A DNA stretch of 64,000 bases from Labilithrix sp. Lineage in GTDB: Bacteria > Myxococcota_A > Polyangia > Polyangiales > Polyangiaceae. The stretch lies in contig JAHBWD010000001.1 of NCBI GenBank assembly GCA_019637175.1, positions 62,001-126,000 of the forward strand, written 5' to 3'. The position numbers were made by a program, and so were the translations under genes. Shown here one piece after another: positions 1 to 12,136 of this stretch (position 1 is its first letter; each line of letters begins with the position of its first letter). Below the pieces are notes generated by a model. That model saw nothing but the letters and a program-made list of their open reading frames with translations, did not search any database and had not been told where the DNA came from.

Positions 1-6
1 CGGGTC

Positions 7-708
7 GTGCCGGGACCGGCATCGACGATGTCGCGTCTCTACGAGGTGGCGCTCCGTTTGCTCGACACGCCGCGCTTCCCGCTCTTCCACCGCCGCGCGA
101 CCGGTCCGCTGACGCTCACCGTCGCGCTGCTCCCGATCCCCGCGGCGATCGTCGCCGGCGAAGTGAAGGAAGACGGTCCCGACGTTCGCTGGATGCTCGG
201 CCACGCGCTCTCGGCGGTGCTTCCGCAGAACGCGCTGGCGCTCGGGCTCGCCGAGCCGGACGCTCGCCTCTTGTGGGAGGTGCTCATCGCCGCGTTCGGG
301 CCGCAGACCGTCCGCACGATCGATCGGGACCACGCCAACATGACCGAGCTGTTGTGGCAGGCCCTCGGTCCGCGCGCCCAGCGTCGCCTGAAGGAGCTCC
401 TCGGTGAAGGCGACGGCTCGCCGCTCGAGCTCGTCGTGGAGCGCGCACGGCAGAGCGGGCGGCGCGTCGGCATGTTCCTCACGGGCGACTTCGCGCACGC
501 CGCGCGCGCCGTGGTCGCCGAGCACGCCGCGCTCGACCCGGCCGATCTCCAGAAGCCGGGTGGCCTCGCCGCGCTCTGCGCCGAGCTGCCCTCGCTCGCC
601 GATCTCTACCGGCTCGCCGTCCGCCCCGAGTACGCCGACGCGCGCTGGCACGTGCCCGCTCCCGCGTCGATGCGCTTCACCGCCCCGGGCGGGCTCCCGC
701 CGGTGTGA
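7..708 (+). CDS. hypothetical protein, possibly 5'-truncated by the window edge
   Basis: I do not recognise this 233-residue protein. The first usable start is GTG at 7, with an ATG at 28. No stop codon lies in frame before base 7, so the true N-terminus may be outside the window. It is a soluble-looking mixed alpha/beta sequence with no signal peptide, membrane segment or Cys motif. It ends 10 bases before a lipoprotein gene on the same strand and so probably heads or continues a cluster that runs to about 3694. Third-position GC bias is strong, which supports real coding. Confidence 0.6.
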   Translation: MPGPASTMSRLYEVALRLLDTPRFPLFHRRATGPLTLTVALLPIPAAIVAGEVKEDGPDVRWMLGHALSAVLPQNALALGLAEPDARLLWEVLIAAFGPQTVRTIDRDHANMTELLWQALGPRAQRRLKELLGEGDGSPLELVVERARQSGRRVGMFLTGDFAHAARAVVAEHAALDPADLQKPGGLAALCAELPSLADLYRLAVRPEYADARWHVPAPASMRFTAPGGLPPV

Positions 709-718
709 GAGGGGTGAG

Positions 719-1297
719 ATGAGGCGCCTGCTCCGACGGGTCGGAATCCTCGCTTCCGTGAGCGCGTGCGCGTGCGTGCTCATGCAGGCGTGTGTGCTCG
801 CCGAGCCGTCGGGCGACCTGCCTCGGCTCCCGCCCACCCGCCCGACGATCATCCGAGGCTCGGTCGTTCCTTCGGCTTCGCTCGTCCTCGCGACGTTCCC
901 CGAGGTCTTCATCGTGCCGGTCGAGCTCGCCGATCCGACGCAGCCGTTCGAGTACGCCGCGTTCATCGACTACAACGCGTTCACGAACGCGGGCATGGTG
1001 GTGGAGCCGACCCAGAGCTTCTACGAGCCGAGCAACACCCAGGGCCGCGTCCGGATCCTGAACGTCCCGCTCACCGCGCCGTCCGAGCTCGATCGCTGCC
1101 ACGTGATCGAGATCGTCGTCGCGCTCCGTCTCGAGTCGAACAAGAGCTCGCAGACCGCGCATACGCCGGCCGAGCCCGGCGGCGACATGGTGACCTGGTT
1201 CTACAATCCGAGCGGCGACCCGGGCGGCTGCCCAGCGACCGACGCCGGCATCGACGCCCGCGCCGACTCCGAAGGCGGTGAGGGGGGCGTGCAGTGA
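719..1297 (+). CDS. putative lipoprotein of unknown function
   Basis: A 192-residue exported protein. The N-terminus has an Arg-rich n-region and a hydrophobic stretch with Cys (VSACACVLMQAC), fitting a signal peptide with a candidate lipobox, either VSAC or MQAC. The mature part looks like a beta-rich binding domain and ends in an acidic, Gly-rich tail. The ATG at 719 was chosen because it gives the signal peptide and sits 10 bases after the previous stop. The stop overlaps the GTG of the next gene (GTGA), which suggests translational coupling. The two adjacent lipoproteins may work together at the envelope. No family was recognised. Confidence 0.7.
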   Translation: MRRLLRRVGILASVSACACVLMQACVLAEPSGDLPRLPPTRPTIIRGSVVPSASLVLATFPEVFIVPVELADPTQPFEYAAFIDYNAFTNAGMVVEPTQSFYEPSNTQGRVRILNVPLTAPSELDRCHVIEIVVALRLESNKSSQTAHTPAEPGGDMVTWFYNPSGDPGGCPATDAGIDARADSEGGEGGVQ

Positions 1298-3105
1298 TCG
1301 GGCGCCGAGCGGCCAGCCACGCGGCGGTGGTCTTGCTCGGGCTCTCCGTCGGGATCGCGTGCGATCCCATCGAGGGGACGCCCCTCGTGCGCGCCCCGGT
1401 CAACGCGTGCCCCGAGCATGCGTGTGAGCTGTATGCCTCTGCCGAGCGATCGCGACCGAGCTGCAACGGCGGGAGGTGCGACGTCGGGCGCGGCCTGCCG
1501 ACGTATCCGTTCACGGTCGTCGTGAACGTCCCCGACACGTCGTTCTATGCGCCGGGCCGGACGTTCCTGCTCCCCAAGAGCGACTTCGAGCCCGCGAGCG
1601 CGACGGCGAGCCCGCGCGCGTGCGCGCCACCGTGCATCCAGCTTCCACCGCTCGCGCTCACCGAGGGGAAATATCGGGTCACGAGCAAGGCGGCGGCCGA
1701 CGTCGGCTTTCCCCTCGTGCTCGACGACGGCACGTCGTTGCCCGTGCGCGTGACCGACATCAGGCTCGAAGGCGACGGCGCCGATTTCGCGATCGACGGC
1801 GGGCTTCCCGTCGATCCGCTCTTCGCCAAGTCTCGGCGGCTCCGGCAGTCGCGCGAAGGGCCGTTCGAGGTGTTTCACCAGAACGTCGTCCCGGTCGGGC
1901 GCTACCTGCGCGTGCTCGATCCCGAGCCTCCGTACGACGCGTACTTTCCGCCGGTCGCGCGAGAGATCGCCGTCGCGGAGCCGCTCGCCGACGACTTCGT
2001 GCTCGGCGCCGCGGAGACGCCGCTCGACGACGAGTCGGGCGACACGCGCCGGACGCTCGTGCGGCGGACGGGCGGGCTCGCGGGCTGGCGCGTGTGGCTC
2101 GAAGACACGCGCACGAGCCGGCGGGTCTCGTCGATTCGCACGCTCTCGGGCACGGAGGCGGAGGCGCGCCTCGACACCTTCCGCCAGAACGCGCAGGGCG
2201 CGAGCGCGCTGCGCGACGGGATCCGGGTCGTCGTCGCCCCGCCGGCCTCGTGGTTGGGCGTGCCCGAGCTCCGGAGCGAGCTCATCGGCGGGCAGGGGCT
2301 GCGGCCGCTCGTGTATCCGGCGCTGCCCGAGCCGGCGACGGTGCGAGGGATCCTCGCGACCGGCGCGCAGGGCGACCTCACCGGCGTGCCGGCGACGCTC
2401 ACGTTCACGAGCGACGCGCTTCGCCTCCCGGATGGGACGACCCAGCAGCTGCTCGTCTACAAGACGAGCGTCTCGACCGACGCTTCGGGGGGCTTCACCA
2501 CCGTGTTGCCTCCTGGCAACTACGACATCCTGATCGATCCGGCGGAGGGGACGGGCTTCGCGCGCTCGCGCGAGCGGCTCGACGTCACGGGCTCGCTCGC
2601 GAAGACCTTCACGCCGAAGCCGCGCATCGTGGCCACGGGCCGCGCGGTCCTCACCGATGAGCGTCCCCTCGGCGCGGCGGAGATCTTCGCGATGCCGTCC
2701 CGGTTCGACGCGAGCTCGCCGGAGCCACGTCCGCGGCCCGCGCGCACGCTCACCGCTCCCGACGGCACCTTCACGCTGGAGCTCGACCCCGGCATGTACG
2801 ATCTGTTCGTCGATCCCCAGGCCGGCACGGGCTATCCCCGGGTGGTGCTCACGCGCAAGGTCCTCACGGCCAGCCTCGAGACCATCGCCGACATCAGGGT
2901 TCCTCCTCCCACGCGCTTCTCGTTCACCTTGCGCGATTTCAATCTGACGCTCAGCGGAAACCCCATCGTCCGCGCGATCGTGCGCGTCTTCGCGGCGCCC
3001 CAGGCAGACCCGGGCGCCCGACCGCCGCCGGCGATCGAGGTGGGCCGGGCGATGACGAACGAAAAGGGCGAGTGTGAGATCCTGCTCGCCCAGCAGCCCC
3101 GCTGA
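1294..3105 (+). CDS. lipoprotein with carboxypeptidase-regulatory-like repeats
   Basis: A 603-residue secreted protein with an N-terminal signal and Cys near residue 23 (SVGIACDP). The C-terminal half has at least two copies of a beta-sandwich repeat with the pattern GG/GTFT-x-(V/L)xLPPGxYDxxxDPxxGTGF/Y, around residues 350-430 and 450-535, and a third weaker copy to the end. This resembles CarboxypepD_reg/transthyretin-like modules, which usually act as surface binding or spacer domains. It starts at GTG, overlapping the previous stop by GTGA. No catalytic domain is seen. Expected location is the cell envelope facing outward or the periplasm; the ligand is unknown. Confidence 0.75.
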   Translation: MIGRRAASHAAVVLLGLSVGIACDPIEGTPLVRAPVNACPEHACELYASAERSRPSCNGGRCDVGRGLPTYPFTVVVNVPDTSFYAPGRTFLLPKSDFEPASATASPRACAPPCIQLPPLALTEGKYRVTSKAAADVGFPLVLDDGTSLPVRVTDIRLEGDGADFAIDGGLPVDPLFAKSRRLRQSREGPFEVFHQNVVPVGRYLRVLDPEPPYDAYFPPVAREIAVAEPLADDFVLGAAETPLDDESGDTRRTLVRRTGGLAGWRVWLEDTRTSRRVSSIRTLSGTEAEARLDTFRQNAQGASALRDGIRVVVAPPASWLGVPELRSELIGGQGLRPLVYPALPEPATVRGILATGAQGDLTGVPATLTFTSDALRLPDGTTQQLLVYKTSVSTDASGGFTTVLPPGNYDILIDPAEGTGFARSRERLDVTGSLAKTFTPKPRIVATGRAVLTDERPLGAAEIFAMPSRFDASSPEPRPRPARTLTAPDGTFTLELDPGMYDLFVDPQAGTGYPRVVLTRKVLTASLETIADIRVPPPTRFSFTLRDFNLTLSGNPIVRAIVRVFAAPQADPGARPPPAIEVGRAMTNEKGECEILLAQQPR

Positions 3106-3130
3106 AAGGTAGACTCGGAGGAGCCCGCAA

Positions 3131-3694
3131 ATGCTCACCGATGAGAAAATCAACCTGCTCGCGCGCGTGGCGCGGACGCCCCACGGCGACTACGCCGAGG
3201 GGTCGACGGATCGATCGATCCTGACGCTCGCGGCGTCGTCGTACGGCTCGCGGCCCACCGACGAGTCGACGGTTCCGACGGGCTTCGATCCGCTGGCAGC
3301 CGCGCTCTTCGAGAGCATCGTCGAGGGCGCCTACATCGTTGCCACGGCCGACGGCGTCTTCGACGAAGAAGAGCGCAAGGTGTTCGAGCGCGTCGTGACG
3401 GCGTCGTGCGGAGGCGCCGTTCCGCAGAGGCACATCGCCGATCTCGTCGCCGATCTCGCCGATCAGCTCGCGGAGGACGGGCTCGACCGACGCCTGAGCC
3501 GGCTCGGCGAGAGCATCGTCCGGCGAGAGCATGGTCGAGAGGTGGTCCGCATTGCGGCGCTCATCGCGCAGGTGAGCGACGACGTGAGCGACGTCGAGCG
3601 CTCGGTGCTGGAGAAGCTCGCGGTGGCGTGCAACCTCGAGCCCGCCGAGGTCGACGTGGCGCTCGCCGACGTGAAGAAGGCGATCGAGGGCTGA
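3131..3694 (+). CDS. TerB-family (tellurite-resistance-B-like) protein
   Basis: A 187-residue cytoplasmic all-helical protein. A central segment around residues 67-90 reads EGAYIVATADGVFDEEERK, the acidic metal-binding-like signature of the TerB/DjlA domain. A second acidic helix pair follows (SDDVSDVERSVLEKLAVACN). TerB domains occur in tellurite-resistance and general stress complexes, but here no other ter gene is nearby, so tellurite resistance should not be assumed. A GGAGG Shine-Dalgarno lies just before the ATG. It sits 25 bases after the lipoprotein gene and is probably the last gene of that cluster. It is convergent with the next gene, with 4 bases between them. Confidence 0.8.
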   Translation: MLTDEKINLLARVARTPHGDYAEGSTDRSILTLAASSYGSRPTDESTVPTGFDPLAAALFESIVEGAYIVATADGVFDEEERKVFERVVTASCGGAVPQRHIADLVADLADQLAEDGLDRRLSRLGESIVRREHGREVVRIAALIAQVSDDVSDVERSVLEKLAVACNLEPAEVDVALADVKKAIEG

Positions 3695-3698
3695 GCAA

Positions 3699-5951
3699 TC
3701 AGCTGGCGTCGCGCGCCAGCTTGAACAGGTCCGCCTCCGCGTCGCGTCCTGCGGTGCGGGCTTCGTGCTCGAGCGTCGCCAGGACCTCGCGATGGCGGGG
3801 AAGGAGCGCCTCGCGCCGCTCGGGCGGGGCGTCCTCGAGGCGCGCGGAGAGGAGCGCGAGCAGATCCATGCTCCTCCCGAGGCGAGTGAGGAGCGCGACG
3901 AGCTCGTCGACGACGGCGTCGTTCGTGGGATCGCCCTGGAGGGTGCGCGTCAGCGACTCGACGCGCGCTTCCGCTTCGGCGTCGTCGAGCGCGGGCGGAG
4001 GCTCGGAGACCGCTCGGCGGGCGGGCGGAGGAGGCGGGGGCTGCGCGGGGAGCGGACGGGCGAGCGTCTCGCCGAGGGCGCGGTAGCGCGACTCGAGGGC
4101 CGCGTCGGCCGGCGCGATCGAGATCGCCGCCGCGAGATGGCGCTGCGCGGCGTGCAGGTCGCCGCGATCCGCCTCGAAGCGCGCGGCCTCTTCGAGCCAC
4201 GAGAGGGCGCTCGGCTCGTGACCCGCCCGCTCGCGCATGCGCGCGAACGCGAGGGACGCGCCGCTCACGTCACCGAGCTGCGCGCGCAGGCGTCCCTCGA
4301 GGCCGCGCGCGGCGATGGCCTCAGGCGCGTCGTCGGGGACCGCGCGGAGGCGCGCGACGGCGGCGGGCCGGTCGCCCAGCGCCTCACCGAGCACGCGACC
4401 GAGCGCGAGGTGCATCCATGACGTCGCAGCGCCTCGCGCCTCGGCGAGCTCGATGGCGTGCGCGAGGATCGCCGCGCCTCGCGCCGCGCGGCCCTCGCCC
4501 GCGAGCGACGAGCCCAAACCGGCGAGCGCCTCCGGGTCGTCGGGCCGATAGAGGAGGGCGCGCTCGTACAAGACGACCGCGTCGGCCCCGAGGCCAGCGT
4601 CCCGGTAGATGTCGGCCGCACGGCGGAGGACGTCGTGGCGGTCGCGCGAGCCGTGGGCGAGCGCCTCGAGCTCCTGGAAGTCGGCGCGCGCGTCACGAAG
4701 CCGTCCGGCGCCGAGGCGGCGCGCGGCGCGGTCCCACCGGAGCTCGGCGATGCGCGGCGCGCGCGCGATCGCCGCGTCGAGCCATGCGAGCGCGTCGTGG
4801 GGATCGCTCGCGAGCTCGGCGGCGCGGGCGTGGACGAGCGCTGCGACGATCGCCGAGCGCTCGCGCTCGGCGGCGGAGAGGAGCGCGGCGATGGCCGAGG
4901 GGATGTCGCCGGCCTCGGCCAGCAGCTCGCCGGCGAGGGCGCCTTCGCAGCGCCCGGCTTCGCGGAGCGTCGCGCTCGCGGCCTCGGCGCGGCCGCCGGC
5001 GGCGCGATCCGCCTCGGCGATCCGACGCGCCAGCTCCGGGTGACGTGGCGCGCGCTCGAGCGCGAGCAGATCGAGCTCGCGCGCGCGCTCGAGATCGCCG
5101 GCGACGCGCGCGTCGTCGCTCTCGCGCGTGAGGAGCGCGCCCTCGGACGCGAGCGTCGCCTCGTCGGGGATCTTGGCGGGGCTGGCCCCGCGCGCGAAGG
5201 AGACGAAGAGGACGCCGTCGCTCTCGCCCGACCCTGCGAGGCGGACCTCGGCGGCGTCCGGTGCGCGGACGCCGGCTTCGGGCAGGAGCCTCCGCGCGAG
5301 GCCGGCCGCCGCGGCGTCGAGCAGAAAGCGCGATCCTTCTCGGCGCGCGACGTCGCCGAGCAGCGCGCCCGCGGCCCGGAGGGCGAGCGTCGTCGGCGGC
5401 GCGATCAGGTTCACGCCGCGCGCGCCGTGGACGACGACCGAGAGATCTCCGTGCGACGTGAGGAGCGCGAGCTCGAAGGCGAGCGCGGGGACGCGGGTGG
5501 CCCGCGATGCGCTGATGTGCGAGCGCGCGTGCACCGTGAACGTAGCGCCGTAGGCGCGCGGCTCGACGACGACGGAGCAAGGGCCGGCGGCGAGCAACCC
5601 GCCGAGGCGAGGCTCGGCCCATCGGGCGACGCGGCGAGCATCGAGCTCCACGGCGATCCGCTCGAGCACGCCCCGCTTGTGACGAAACTTGGCGACGCCG
5701 CCGCTCACGTCGAAGGGGAACCGCACGTGGGGCAGACGCACGACGAGCTCGGTCACGTCGACGCACGCGACGACCGCGGGGCCGGCGAGCTCGATGCCGA
5801 GGCCGTCCTTTCCGATCGCGAGGCGCAGCTGGATGACCGCGCCCTCACGATCGATCGCCGGCGCCTCGTGCGACGCCGACGAGCTTCGGCCGCGCGCCTC
5901 ACGAGGGCGCCGCGGCGGCGAGGAGGGCGACGGCGGATGCGCGCGGCTCAC
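3699..5951 (-). CDS. tetratricopeptide-repeat protein with unrecognised N-terminal domain
   Basis: About 750 residues from the GTG at 5951. The reading frame stays open upstream, but the compositional break and the helicase start at 6036 argue against a longer N-terminus. The first 40 residues are Pro/Ser/Arg-rich and disordered. Residues about 45-270 form a beta-rich domain I cannot name. From about 280 onward there are repeated helical pairs of TPR type (for example AVVLYERALLYRPDDPEAL, typical of TPR position 3-20), interrupted near residue 640 by a Pro tract. There is no signal peptide, so it is likely a cytoplasmic scaffold. It is divergent from the DinG-like helicase with an 84-base spacer. 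Confidence 0.75.
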   Translation of the reverse strand: MSRAHPPSPSSPPRRPREARGRSSSASHEAPAIDREGAVIQLRLAIGKDGLGIELAGPAVVACVDVTELVVRLPHVRFPFDVSGGVAKFRHKRGVLERIAVELDARRVARWAEPRLGGLLAAGPCSVVVEPRAYGATFTVHARSHISASRATRVPALAFELALLTSHGDLSVVVHGARGVNLIAPPTTLALRAAGALLGDVARREGSRFLLDAAAAGLARRLLPEAGVRAPDAAEVRLAGSGESDGVLFVSFARGASPAKIPDEATLASEGALLTRESDDARVAGDLERARELDLLALERAPRHPELARRIAEADRAAGGRAEAASATLREAGRCEGALAGELLAEAGDIPSAIAALLSAAERERSAIVAALVHARAAELASDPHDALAWLDAAIARAPRIAELRWDRAARRLGAGRLRDARADFQELEALAHGSRDRHDVLRRAADIYRDAGLGADAVVLYERALLYRPDDPEALAGLGSSLAGEGRAARGAAILAHAIELAEARGAATSWMHLALGRVLGEALGDRPAAVARLRAVPDDAPEAIAARGLEGRLRAQLGDVSGASLAFARMRERAGHEPSALSWLEEAARFEADRGDLHAAQRHLAAAISIAPADAALESRYRALGETLARPLPAQPPPPPPARRAVSEPPPALDDAEAEARVESLTRTLQGDPTNDAVVDELVALLTRLGRSMDLLALLSARLEDAPPERREALLPRHREVLATLEHEARTAGRDAEADLFKLARDAS

Positions 5952-6035
5952 GTGCGTCAATCGTACCAACGCCTCGCCCGGAGACGCGACTTTGCTCGGA
6001 GGGCCGCCCGTCCGACGTGGTATTCGTCGGCGTCG

Positions 6036-9478
<3,443 letters not shown>

Positions 9479-9607
9479 GCCGCGGCGCGGCGCGCCGATC
9501 GCCGGGAAAACGTGGGTCCGCGGGACCGAACGCCTCGGCCGCGCGCGAAATGGCCCACGCGGCGAGCGGTCGTGTAGTCTTGCACGTGGCGCGCGGTCGC
9601 CGTCACG

Positions 9608-12133
9608 ATGAAACCGATCGAGGAGCTTCTTAAGAACCTCGGACGAGCCGAGGTGCTCGAGTTCGGGCTCGTGACCAATCGGCTGCCGAGCGTCAACATC
9701 GGCGGAAAGTTCGAGCCCGTCGACGACGAGGCGCCGACGACCGACGTCCTCTTGCAGATGCTGATCGCGATGGGCGGGAGCCGCTACGTCGAGCAGCTCA
9801 GCGAGCGTCCGGTCCAGTGGACGACGCGGCTCGACGGCGTGGGCGTGATCGCGGTCGCCGCCATCATGCGAAAAGACGTCGTTCAGGCGCGCTTCACGGT
9901 CGCGCGCCGCGACGCGCCGTCGGCAGGGCGGCCTTCCCAAGCGCCCGCACAGTCGCCCGCGGCGACATCGCCGCAAGGTCCGTCTGCGATCACGCCGGAG
10001 AAGCGGCCGGCACCCGCGCCCGCCGCCGCGCCGCAGCCGCGGCCCGAGCCGGCGGCTACCCAGGGTGCGGCGAGACCGGCGGCGCAGTTCACGCGCACGC
10101 AGCAGGGCACGGGGCCTGCCGCGCAGCCGGCGCCGGCCTCGAGCCAGCAGCCCGCGCCGGCGCAGAAGGCAGCTGCGGCGCCCGCATCTCAGCCCGCGAA
10201 GCCCGCCGCGCAACCCGTGGCGACGCAGCAGGCGCCCGCGAAGACGGCGCTTTCCCCCGCGCCTCAGCCGGCCCCTCAGCCCGACGAGTGGGATGACGAC
10301 GACGAGCCGACCGTGCAGACGCTCTCACCGCCGGTGGCTCCGCCGCCGGGAGCCGAACCGAAGCCCAAGCCCGCGCGCAAGCCCGAAGAGGTCACGGGAT
10401 CGACCGCTCCGCCGTCTCCTGCGGACGTTCAGAAAGAGGCCGAGGAGCGCAAGGCGGCCGAGGAGCGCAAGGCGGCCGAGGAGCGCAAGGTCGCCGAGGA
10501 GCGCAAGGCGGCCGAGGAGCGCAAGGCGGCCGAGGAGCGCAAGGCGGCCGAGGAGAAACGGCTCGCCGATGAGCGTCGAGTCATCGAAGAGCGCAAGGCG
10601 GTCGAGGAACGTCGCGCGCAAGAGCGCAAAGCGCAGGAGCGCGCGGCGGTCGAACGCGCGGCCAACGAGCGAGCCGCTGTCGAGCGAGCTGCGGCAGAGA
10701 AGCGCGCCGCCGTCGAGCGTGCGGCCGCCGAGCGCGCCGCGGCCCAAGAGCGGGCGGCGCAAGAACGCGCGAACCTCGAGCGCGCCAAGCTCGAGCGCCG
10801 GATCTCCACGCCCACCTCCGTCGACGCGGTCGACGTCGAGATCACGACGTCGGACCCTGGCCAGCGCGCGGCCTCTGCGGTCGCGTCGGCGACCGAAGCC
10901 GAGGAGATCGAGGCCGACGTCGCAGACAACACCGTCGAGCTCACGCCCCCCGTCGTCGCCGGTCCGATCCCGGGAACGAACATCATCCCATCCGCGATTG
11001 TCGCGACCGCGCCTTCCGCCGCAACCAGCGAGAAGGAGCGCCCTCGGGCCGACGGCACGCTCGACTCGTTCCTCGCGATGGCCGCGTCGGCGCGCGCGAG
11101 CGACGTGCACCTCGTGGCCGGTCGGCCGCTCTTCCTCCGGATCGCGAGCGATCTCGTGCCACGGACGCAGCCGGTGCAGCCGGAGCACGTCGAGCGCATC
11201 GCGCGCGAGCTCATTCCGGTGCGCCTCCGTGAGCGATTCGAGGCCGAAGGCGCCTGCGACTTCGCCATCGACCATCCTCAGCACGGCCGGTTCCGCGTGA
11301 ACGTTTCGCGGCAGCGGACCGGGTACAAGCTGAGCATGCGCGTGGTTCCTCGCGAGGTTCCCACCCTCGCGTCGCTGGCGCTCCCCGAGGCCGTGGGCGG
11401 CGCGACGAAGCACGCTCGAGGTCTCGTGCTCGTCACCGGGCCCGCGGGCCACGGCAAGACGAGCACCCTCGCGGCGATCGTCGGAATGCTCAACGCCACC
11501 ACTGCGCGCCACATCCTGACGCTCGAGGACCCGATCGAGTTCGTCCACCCGCGCAAGCGCGCGATCGTCAGCCAGCGGGAGGTCGGCGCGCACGCGCGCT
11601 CCTACGCCGCCGGGCTCGAAGCTGCGATGCGCGAGGACCCAGACGTCATCGTCGTCGGCGAGCTCGTCGACGCCGCGACCGTGCGCGAGGCCGTGGCGGC
11701 GAGCGAGACCGGGCACCTCGTCCTCGCGACGATGAGCACGCAGAGCGCCGCCAAGACGGTCGACCGCCTCGTCGAGATGTTTCCCTACGCCGAGCAGGCT
11801 CAGATGCGCATGAGCATCGCGGGCGCGCTGCGGCTCATCATTGGCCAACGCCTCGTGCCCAGCGCCGACCGCACGCGGCTCCACGCCGCGATCGAGCTCC
11901 TCCCGGCATCCATCGCGCTCTACACGCTCATTCGCGACGAGCGAACTGCGCAGATCCCGAGCCTCCAGCAGCGCGGGCGCTCGCTCGGAGTGGTCCGTCT
12001 CGACGAGTCACTCGCCGAGCTCGTTCGAAGCCAGAAGGTGACCCTCGAGGTGGCGAAGCAGCTCGCCGAGTCGCCGCCCGAGCTGGAGGCGCTCGCGTCG
12101 CGGAACGCGCCGGCGGTGGCGAGGAAGGCCTGA
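9608..12133 (+). CDS. PilT-like ATPase with long Pro/Ala and Glu-Arg-Lys-rich linker (degenerate motifs)
   Basis: 841 residues, about twice the size of PilT. Residues 1-100 form a small alpha/beta domain resembling a PilT-type N-domain (GGKFEPVDDEAP). Residues 100-260 are Pro/Ala/Gln-rich and 275-395 form a charged coiled-coil-like stretch of repeated EERKAA. A PilT-type ATPase occupies 480-820. Walker A is GPAGHGKTS (about 611) and the Asp box is LTLEDPIEFVHP. Walker B is DPDVIVVGELVD, where PilT has GEMRD, and the His box is ETGHLVLATMST, where PilT has TLHT. PilT family members power type IV pilus retraction, but these changes make a regulatory or altered role possible. The next gene, 3 bases on, is a second PilT-like protein. 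Confidence 0.85.
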   Translation: MKPIEELLKNLGRAEVLEFGLVTNRLPSVNIGGKFEPVDDEAPTTDVLLQMLIAMGGSRYVEQLSERPVQWTTRLDGVGVIAVAAIMRKDVVQARFTVARRDAPSAGRPSQAPAQSPAATSPQGPSAITPEKRPAPAPAAAPQPRPEPAATQGAARPAAQFTRTQQGTGPAAQPAPASSQQPAPAQKAAAAPASQPAKPAAQPVATQQAPAKTALSPAPQPAPQPDEWDDDDEPTVQTLSPPVAPPPGAEPKPKPARKPEEVTGSTAPPSPADVQKEAEERKAAEERKAAEERKVAEERKAAEERKAAEERKAAEEKRLADERRVIEERKAVEERRAQERKAQERAAVERAANERAAVERAAAEKRAAVERAAAERAAAQERAAQERANLERAKLERRISTPTSVDAVDVEITTSDPGQRAASAVASATEAEEIEADVADNTVELTPPVVAGPIPGTNIIPSAIVATAPSAATSEKERPRADGTLDSFLAMAASARASDVHLVAGRPLFLRIASDLVPRTQPVQPEHVERIARELIPVRLRERFEAEGACDFAIDHPQHGRFRVNVSRQRTGYKLSMRVVPREVPTLASLALPEAVGGATKHARGLVLVTGPAGHGKTSTLAAIVGMLNATTARHILTLEDPIEFVHPRKRAIVSQREVGAHARSYAAGLEAAMREDPDVIVVGELVDAATVREAVAASETGHLVLATMSTQSAAKTVDRLVEMFPYAEQAQMRMSIAGALRLIIGQRLVPSADRTRLHAAIELLPASIALYTLIRDERTAQIPSLQQRGRSLGVVRLDESLAELVRSQKVTLEVAKQLAESPPELEALASRNAPAVARKA
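10442..10555 (+). repeat. tandem 18-bp coding repeat (EERKAA) in the PilT-like linker
   Basis: Roughly six near-identical 18-base units GAGGAGCGCAAGGCGGCC, one with GTC for GCG, encode EERKAA/EERKVA inside the PilT-like gene. The units are nearly identical at DNA level, which suggests recent slippage expansion. The protein product would be a charged helix that lengthens the linker between the N-domain and the ATPase. Confidence 0.9.
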
Positions 12134-12136
12134 GCC

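Noticed and set aside
1201..3153. A 650-codon open frame on the minus strand opposite the carboxypeptidase-regulatory-like lipoprotein gene
   Set aside because: Its product is Arg/Ala/Asp-rich shadow sequence created by high third-position GC on the other strand; the plus-strand frame has a signal peptide and domain repeats.
3131..3694. Tellurite-resistance operon
   Set aside because: Only one TerB-like domain protein is present; no terC, terD, terZ or related gene is adjacent.
9515..9527. GGTCC-GCG-GGACC as an enolase terminator
   Set aside because: The stem is only 5 bp, has a 3-base loop and lacks a T-tract; such hairpins are expected by chance at this GC content.
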